From: Clostridia bacterium | Lineage (GTDB): Bacteria; Bacillota_A; Clostridia; Christensenellales; Aristaeellaceae | DNA: 8,890 nucleotides | Direction of reading: 5' to 3' | Assembly: GCA_017481065.1 (NCBI GenBank) | Contig: JAFUPT010000136.1 | Span: forward strand, 1 to 8,890 | Shown: positions 4,738 to 8,890 of the stretch, one piece after another | Layout of the letters: the number at the start of each line of letters is the position of its first letter | Position numbering within the stretch: position 1 is the stretch's first letter | Position numbers and translations under genes: made by a program | Notes under the pieces: generated by a model | What the model was told of the DNA's origin: nothing | Databases searched by the model: none | What the model saw: only the letters and a program-made list of their open reading frames with translations

Positions 4738-5928
4738 TCAGTACTCCTTCAGCACCTTCGCAATGATGTCGGAAGCCTCGTCGATCAGCTCTTCGGTCAG
4801 GCTCGCCATGTAGCTGGTGCGCAGCAGGCAGCCATCTGCGGGCGCGGCCGGCGGCAATACGGGGTTCACATAAACGCCCGCTTCAAACAGCGCCTTGGCC
4901 ACGGTGAGGGTACGCACGGGATCATAGGTGTAGAGGGGAATGATGGGCGTGGTGGCTTCGATGATTTCCACACCCTTGGCCTTGTAAGCCTTGCGGGCAT
5001 AATTGCTCAGCTCGCCGAGGCGGGCAACCAGCTCGGGATGGGCCTTGATGTGGCGCAGCGCGGCGAGGGCCACGGCGCACTGAGTGGGCGGAATGCTGGC
5101 GGCGAAGATGAACGGGCGGGAATTGTGGCGCACATAATCCACCACTTCCTCGCTGGCAGCCATGTAGCCGCCGAGACTGGCCAGGGATTTGGAGAAGGTG
5201 CCCATGTAGATATCCACCTGATCCTCCAGGCCGAAGTGGCTGGCAGTGCCGCGGCCGCCTTCGCCCAGCACGCCGAGGCCATGGGCATCGTCCACCATTA
5301 CGCGGGCGCCGTATTTCTTCGCCAGCGCACAGATTTCCGGCAGCTTGGCAATATCGCCCTGCATGCTGAACACGCCGTCGGTCACGATTAGCTTGCCGGC
5401 AGTATCGGGAACCTTTTTAAGCTGCATTTCCAGCTCTTCCATGTTGGAATGGCCGTAGGTAAGCATGCGGCCGTAGCTCAGGCGGCAGCCATCATAGATG
5501 GATGCATGGTTTTCGCGGTCGGAAAGAATATAATCGCCGTGGCCCACGATGGCGGAAATGATGCCCAGATTGCTCTGGAAGCCGGTGGGGAAGGTCATGG
5601 TGGCTTCCTTGTGCAAAAATTCCGCCAGCTCCTTTTCCAGCTGCAGGTGCATGGTGAGCGTGCCGTTCAGGAAGCGGGAGCCGCTACAGCCCGTGCCGAA
5701 TTCCTTCAATGCTTCCAGGCCCGCTGCGATGATCTCCGGATTTTCGGTGAGACCCAGGTAGTTGTTGCTGCCCAGCATGATGCGGCGCTTGCCTTCCATC
5801 ATTACCTCGGGCGCCTGCCGGCTCTCCAGCGCGTGGAAGTAGGGGTAAATGCCCTGTGCACGGAAATCATTGGCGAGGGTATATTTCTTACACTTGTCAA
5901 ACAGGTCGGCGTATTTTCTCTCTTCCAT
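4738..5928 (-). CDS. PLP-dependent alpha-oxoamine synthase, serine-palmitoyltransferase-like
   Basis: This 396-residue fold-type I PLP enzyme condenses an amino acid with an acyl-CoA (or acyl-ACP), releasing CO2. The family residues are all present: His141 (NHAS, stacks on PLP), Asp213 and His216 (VDDAHG), Schiff-base Lys247 (GTFSKS) and Arg370 (LLRTS, substrate carboxylate). Several stretches match bacterial serine palmitoyltransferases as I remember them: GIYPYF (26-31), GTGCSGSRFLNGT (78-90), HASIYDGC (141-148), RPFIFAASIPP (271-281) and GVYVNPVLPPA (351-361). BioF and Kbl have different residues at the GTGCSGSRFLNGT stretch. Glycine C-acetyltransferase or 8-amino-7-oxononanoate synthase remain possible. 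The ATG at 5928 is chosen because AAGGAG (5940-5935) precedes it; the longer frame from 5961 would begin upstream of the likely transcript start. The gene has a perfect promoter at 5963-5991. No membrane segment is seen, as expected for soluble bacterial SPTs. Confidence 0.93.
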   Translation of the reverse strand: MEERKYADLFDKCKKYTLANDFRAQGIYPYFHALESRQAPEVMMEGKRRIMLGSNNYLGLTENPEIIAAGLEALKEFGTGCSGSRFLNGTLTMHLQLEKELAEFLHKEATMTFPTGFQSNLGIISAIVGHGDYILSDRENHASIYDGCRLSYGRMLTYGHSNMEELEMQLKKVPDTAGKLIVTDGVFSMQGDIAKLPEICALAKKYGARVMVDDAHGLGVLGEGGRGTASHFGLEDQVDIYMGTFSKSLASLGGYMAASEEVVDYVRHNSRPFIFAASIPPTQCAVALAALRHIKAHPELVARLGELSNYARKAYKAKGVEIIEATTPIIPLYTYDPVRTLTVAKALFEAGVYVNPVLPPAAPADGCLLRTSYMASLTEELIDEASDIIAKVLKEY

Positions 5929-5962
5929 ATATAACTCCTTAATTGTTGTAACGAATGACATT

Positions 5963-5991
5963 ATTATACGGTTTTAATACGTTTCTGTCAA
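5963..5991 (-). promoter_or_regulatory. Perfect sigma-A consensus promoter of the oxoamine synthase gene
   Basis: On the minus strand: TTGACA (5991-5986), 17-bp spacer, TATAAT (5968-5963). Both hexamers are exact consensus. The predicted start near 5956 leaves a leader of about 28 nt with AAGGAG before the ATG at 5928. There is no room for a riboswitch, so expression is probably strong and constitutive unless a repressor overlaps the promoter. Confidence 0.9.
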
Positions 5992-6009
5992 GGAGGAGAC
6001 GCCAAAGGG

Positions 6010-6112
6010 ACGCTGGGGCTCTGCCCCAGACCCCGCAGGAACCCTCAGTAAGCGATGCTTTGCATCGCAGGGATTATTAAAGTTCATCAGTCAGGCCTTT
6101 GCCTGACTGATG
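6010..6112. repeat. Composite intergenic repeat, left end with internal deletion (copy 5)
   Basis: It starts ACGCTGGGGC (6010) with CTGGGGC/GCCCCAG (6013-6029). The second palindrome seen in the other left ends is missing: ACCCCGC runs straight into AGGAACCC. GCGATGC/GCATCGC (6052-6068, loop TTT) follows, almost identical to 4528-4544. A 12-bp hairpin, CATCAGTCAGGC with GCCTGACTGATG around CTTT (6085-6112), comes next. No right end is recognisable before nifJ. The element starts 19 bp upstream of the oxoamine synthase -35 box. Confidence 0.65.
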
Positions 6113-6133
6113 AGGTGTTTCAGGGAGAAAAAA

Positions 6134-6168
6134 GAAATTCACTGCTTGAATCTATGGCAGTGAATTTC
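6134..6168. repeat. Hairpin with conserved 11-nt loop (copy 2)
   Basis: GAAATTCACTGC (6134-6145) pairs perfectly with GCAGTGAATTTC (6157-6168). The loop at 6146-6156 is TTGAATCTATG. First of three tandem copies between nifJ and the oxoamine synthase promoter. Confidence 0.8.
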
Positions 6169-6205
6169 GGGGCTTTAGATGAATAAAATGTAGAGGATAA
6201 AAGAA

Positions 6206-6242
6206 GGAGCCCTGCCCCTCAAATCTATGGGGGCAGGACTCC
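6206..6242. repeat. Hairpin with conserved 11-nt loop (copy 3)
   Basis: GGAGCCCTGCCCC (6206-6218) pairs with GGGGCAGGACTCC (6230-6242) with one mismatch. The loop at 6219-6229 is TCAAATCTATG. The stem is GC-rich, unlike the AT-rich stem of its neighbours. Confidence 0.8.
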
Positions 6243-6263
6243 GGTCTATACGGAAGCAGCCTC

Positions 6264-6302
6264 CGTATATTTGCCGCTTGAATCAGTGGCGGCAAATATA
6301 CG
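6264..6302. repeat. Hairpin with conserved 11-nt loop (copy 4)
   Basis: CGTATATTTGCCGC (6264-6277) pairs perfectly over 14 bp with GCGGCAAATATACG (6289-6302). The loop at 6278-6288 is TTGAATCAGTG, the most divergent of the four. It would be near the start of the nifJ 3' untranslated region, 24 nt beyond the stop codon. It lacks a following T-tract on the minus strand, so it is not an obvious intrinsic terminator. Confidence 0.8.
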
Positions 6303-6311
6303 CTGGTGTCC

Positions 6312-6326
6312 GCGGCGACTCGCCGC
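6312..6326 (-). other. Short GC hairpin directly abutting the nifJ stop codon
   Basis: GCGGCG (6312-6317) pairs with CGCCGC (6321-6326) around ACT, starting at the base after the nifJ TAA. There is no T-tract. It could protect the 3' end of the nifJ transcript or pair with ribosome release; both are guesses. Confidence 0.45.
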
Positions 6327-8890
6327 TTAGTCGGCCAGCTTCTTGTAGGACTCGAGACGTGCTACGGCGTCGGCCTGGTTCATGGCGAACAGTTCGGGAG
6401 CAACATCCGGGAACTGGCGCAGCAGGGAAGCGTAGCGGTTCTCGCCCTTGATGAAGGCCTGGTAGTCCTCGGTGGGATCCTTGGAATCCAGGGTGAACTT
6501 CTTGCCTTCAGCAGCGGGGTTGAAGCGGAAGGTGTTCCAGTAACCTGCGGCTACGGCGCGCTTGATCTCGGCCTGGGCCTGATCCATCTTGATGCCGTGG
6601 TTGATGCAGGGAGCATAAGCGATGATGAGGGAGGGGCCGTCATAGGCTTCTGCCTCGGTCATGGCCTTGAGCACCTGAGCCGGATCGGACATGGCAACCT
6701 GAGCTACATATACATAGCCGTAGGAGATGGCCATCATGCCGAGGTCCTTCTTCTTGGTGCGCTTGCCGGCAGCTGCGAACTTGGCAACTGCAGCGTGGGG
6801 AGAAGACTTGGAGGCCTGGCCGCCGGTGTTGGAGTAAACTTCGGTATCCAGAACCAGAACGTTTACATCCTCGCCCTGTGCCAGAACGTGGTCCAGTCCG
6901 CCGTAGCCGATGTCATAGGCCCAGCCGTCGCCGCCGAAGATCCAGAAGCTCTTCTTGGTCAGCAGGTCCTTATCAGCAACGATGGCCTTGCACAGCTCGC
7001 AATCGCAGCCTTCGATCTTGGCAACCAGTTCTTCGCCGGCTTCCTTGGAGATCTTGGCGTCCTTCATGCCTGCCAGCCACTTTTCAGCGATGGCCTTGGT
7101 TTCTTCGCACTTGGTTTCCTCAGCCAGCTTGGCAACGTTGGCAGCCAGCTTCTCGCGGCGCTGGGTGATGCCCAGGTTCATGCCGAAGCCGAACTCAGCG
7201 TTGTCCTCGAAGAGGGAGTTTGCCCATGCGGGGCCGTGGCCTTCTTCATTGGTGGTGTAGGGGCAGGTGGGAGCGGAGCTGCCGTAGATGGAGGAGCAGC
7301 CGGTAGCATTGGCAACGATCATGCGATCGCCGAACAGCTGGGTAACGAGCTTCACATAGGGAGTCTCGCCGCAGCCTGCGCAAGCGCCGGAGAACTCGAA
7401 CAGGGGCTTCTTGAACTGGGAGTCCTTAACGAGCTTCAGGTTCAGCTCGCCCTTGAACTCGGGCAGCTTCTCGGCATATTCCCAGTTGGCTTCTTCAGCA
7501 GCCTGGGATGCCAAGGGCTTCATCTCGAGGGCAACCTTGGCGCCCTTTGCATTTACGGGGCATACGCCTACGCAGTTGCCGCAGCCGGTGCAATCCAGCG
7601 GGGAAACCTGCATGCGATACTCGTAACCAGCAAAGTTCTTGCCGATGGCCTTCTTGGTAACGAAGGTTTCGGGCTTCTCGGTGCCTTCAGCAACGAGGAA
7701 GGGACGGATGCAGGCATGCGGGCAAACCATTGCGCAGTTGCCGCACTGCACGCAAGCATCGGGATTCCACTGGGGAACCATAACGGCGATGCCGCGCTTC
7801 TCGTACTTGGTGGTGCCAACCGGTACACGGCCCTGGGCGTCAACCATGGATACGGGCAGCTTATCGCCTTCCTGGCTCAGAACGGGCATTACGAAGGTAT
7901 CGAAGTACTCGGTGGCCTCTACCTTAACGGCAACTGCGCCCTCGGTAGCGGTGGCCCACTCGGCGGGAACTGCAACCTCAACCAGGCCGGAGATGGCGAT
8001 GTCGATGGCGTCCCAGTTCTTCTTAACGATTTCGTCGCCCTTCTTGCCGTAGGTCTTCTTTGCATAGGCCTTCATGTATTCATCAGCCTCTGCATAGGGA
8101 ATGATCTCGGCGAGCTTGAAGAATGCGGCCTGCATGATGGTGTTGATACGGTTGCCCATGCCAACTTCGCGGGCCAGCTTGATGGCGTCGATGGTGTAGA
8201 GCTTGGCGTTCTTCTTGGCCAGCAGCTGCTTCATGGAAGCGGGCAGCTGAGCATTCAGCTCTTCTGCGGTCCAGGGGCAGTTCAGCAGGAAGGTGCCGCC
8301 GTTCTTGAGAGCAGATACCATGTCATACTTGGTGACATAGGAAGGATTGTGGCAGGCGATGAAGTCGGCTGCGTCAATCAGGTAGGTGCTCTGGATGGGG
8401 GTATCACCGAAGCGCAGGTGGGATACGGTGATGCCGCCGGACTTCTTGGAGTCGTAGGAGAAGTATGCCTGAACATACTTATCGGTGTGGTCGCCGATGA
8501 TCTTGATGCTGTTCTTGTTGGCGCCAACGGTACCATCGGAGCCGAGGCCATAGAACATGCAAGCCTGGGTGCCGGCGGGAGCTGCTGCGAGGGTCTCGCC
8601 CAGTTCCAGGGAGGTGCCGGTCACGTCATCGTTGATGCCCACGGTGAAGTGGTTCTTCGGGCAATCCTTGGCCAGGTTGTCATAAACAGCCTTAACCATG
8701 GTGGGGTTGAACTCCTTGGAGCCCAGGCCGTAGCGGCCGCCCACAACCTTGATATCGGTCTTGCCTGCCTCAAGCAGAGCAGAGCAAACATCCAGGTACA
8801 GGGGCTCGCCCAGGGAGCCGGATTCCTTGGTGCGGTCCAGAACTGCGATCTTCTTGCAGCTTGCCGGAACAGCTTCCAGGAAATACTTCA
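6327..8890 (-). CDS. nifJ: Pyruvate:ferredoxin (flavodoxin) oxidoreductase, C-terminal 853 residues
   Basis: This single-chain enzyme oxidises pyruvate with CoA to acetyl-CoA and CO2, passing electrons to ferredoxin or flavodoxin in the cytoplasm. The frame is open to the window edge, beginning KYFLEAVPAS and then IAVLDRTKESGSLGEPLYLD, so roughly 320 N-terminal residues (most of domain I) lie outside. Visible in order: the CoA-binding/gamma region; two 4Fe-4S motifs, CxxCxxCxxxCP (nt 7754-7722 and 7592-7560); and the TPP domain with GACAGCGE (from 7388), GGDGWAYDIG (from 6935) and VYSNTGGQASKSSP. The four Cys of the TPP-proximal cluster are present, including the distant one in APCINHG (6608), with spacings that match the Desulfovibrio africanus enzyme. 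The extra C-terminal domain of that enzyme is absent. The GTG at 8744 is an internal Val codon, not a start. No other gene is seen in the 398 bp to the next gene, which hold the hairpin cluster. Confidence 0.98.
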   Translation of the reverse strand, partial: KYFLEAVPASCKKIAVLDRTKESGSLGEPLYLDVCSALLEAGKTDIKVVGGRYGLGSKEFNPTMVKAVYDNLAKDCPKNHFTVGINDDVTGTSLELGETLAAAPAGTQACMFYGLGSDGTVGANKNSIKIIGDHTDKYVQAYFSYDSKKSGGITVSHLRFGDTPIQSTYLIDAADFIACHNPSYVTKYDMVSALKNGGTFLLNCPWTAEELNAQLPASMKQLLAKKNAKLYTIDAIKLAREVGMGNRINTIMQAAFFKLAEIIPYAEADEYMKAYAKKTYGKKGDEIVKKNWDAIDIAISGLVEVAVPAEWATATEGAVAVKVEATEYFDTFVMPVLSQEGDKLPVSMVDAQGRVPVGTTKYEKRGIAVMVPQWNPDACVQCGNCAMVCPHACIRPFLVAEGTEKPETFVTKKAIGKNFAGYEYRMQVSPLDCTGCGNCVGVCPVNAKGAKVALEMKPLASQAAEEANWEYAEKLPEFKGELNLKLVKDSQFKKPLFEFSGACAGCGETPYVKLVTQLFGDRMIVANATGCSSIYGSSAPTCPYTTNEEGHGPAWANSLFEDNAEFGFGMNLGITQRREKLAANVAKLAEETKCEETKAIAEKWLAGMKDAKISKEAGEELVAKIEGCDCELCKAIVADKDLLTKKSFWIFGGDGWAYDIGYGGLDHVLAQGEDVNVLVLDTEVYSNTGGQASKSSPHAAVAKFAAAGKRTKKKDLGMMAISYGYVYVAQVAMSDPAQVLKAMTEAEAYDGPSLIIAYAPCINHGIKMDQAQAEIKRAVAAGYWNTFRFNPAAEGKKFTLDSKDPTEDYQAFIKGENRYASLLRQFPDVAPELFAMNQADAVARLESYKKLAD

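Noticed and set aside
3966..5391. Plus-strand open frames opposite the SDR and oxoamine synthase
   Set aside because: Both are antisense to enzymes with complete active sites and cross repeat DNA; no start signals are seen.
3651..5928. Threonine degradation pair (threonine dehydrogenase plus glycine C-acetyltransferase)
   Set aside because: SDR-type threonine dehydrogenases are extended SDRs with a different glycine motif, while this protein has the classical TGGTSGIG and YSISK pattern and only 262 residues. The Kbl alternative for the synthase itself is kept open.
5929..5961. Longer N-terminus for the oxoamine synthase (start at 5961)
   Set aside because: The upstream ATG overlaps the -10 region of a perfect promoter and would not be in the transcript; the ATG at 5928 has AAGGAG.
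5929..5962. Riboswitch or leader peptide ahead of the oxoamine synthase
   Set aside because: The predicted leader is only about 28 nt long.
6134..6302. CRISPR array or integron attC cluster
   Set aside because: The repeated part is an 11-nt loop on different stems, not a constant repeat with regular spacers. No cas, integrase or cassette open frames are present, and no attC core sites are recognisable.
6327..8744. Complete 805-codon gene starting at GTG 8744
   Set aside because: The frame continues in both sequence and family homology to the window edge (LDRTKESGSLGEPLYLD); the GTG is an internal valine.

Overview
The window looks like chromosomal DNA from a GC-rich anaerobic member of the Bacillota, probably a gut-type Clostridia lineage. 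Three things point there: a pyruvate:ferredoxin oxidoreductase of the long single-chain type, consensus sigma-A promoters and AGGAGG ribosome binding sites, and palindromic intergenic repeats of a kind I associate with GC-rich gut Clostridia. Family or genus cannot be fixed from this stretch. No transposase, integrase, phage gene, tRNA, rRNA or CRISPR array was seen.

Layout. The left edge holds the first ten codons of a minus-strand gene (1-30). A symmetric palindromic repeat (61-168) and two terminator hairpins follow. Next is a minus-strand two-component operon: an OmpR-family response regulator (1798-2493) followed by a membrane PAS histidine kinase (347-1798). The two overlap by one base and are driven by a near-consensus promoter at 2526-2554. 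A single plus-strand gene (2844-3287) encodes a small, methionine-rich, all-helical protein of unknown function, possibly ferritin-like. It converges on a classical short-chain dehydrogenase (3651-4439, minus). Upstream of that lies a PLP-dependent alpha-oxoamine synthase (4738-5928, minus) with a perfect sigma-A consensus promoter. The right third is the C-terminal 853 residues of nifJ (6327 to the window edge, minus).

How the genes may work together. NifJ is central anaerobic carbon metabolism, converting pyruvate to acetyl-CoA and reduced ferredoxin. The alpha-oxoamine synthase resembles bacterial serine palmitoyltransferases more than BioF or Kbl. Its neighbour is a classical SDR of the size expected for a 3-ketosphinganine reductase, so the pair could make a sphingoid base. 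This is an inference, and the two genes are separated by 298 bp containing a bidirectional terminator.

The most striking non-coding content lies in the gaps. Every gap larger than about 250 bp is filled by a mosaic of palindromic modules. (a) A composite element has ACGCTGGGGC at one end and GACAGCGTCC near the other; five intact or partial copies occur, and several ends lie a few bases from gene stop codons. (b) A half-palindrome of about 51 nt occurs three times, with compensatory changes in its stem. (c) A hairpin with a fixed 11-nt loop (consensus TYNRATCWRTG) and completely different 12-14 bp stems occurs four times, three of them in a row after nifJ. (d) Two 16-bp hairpins share an RTGGT loop. 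The pattern of conserved loop with covarying stem suggests selection on, or mobility of, structured RNA or single-stranded DNA rather than simple sequence decay.
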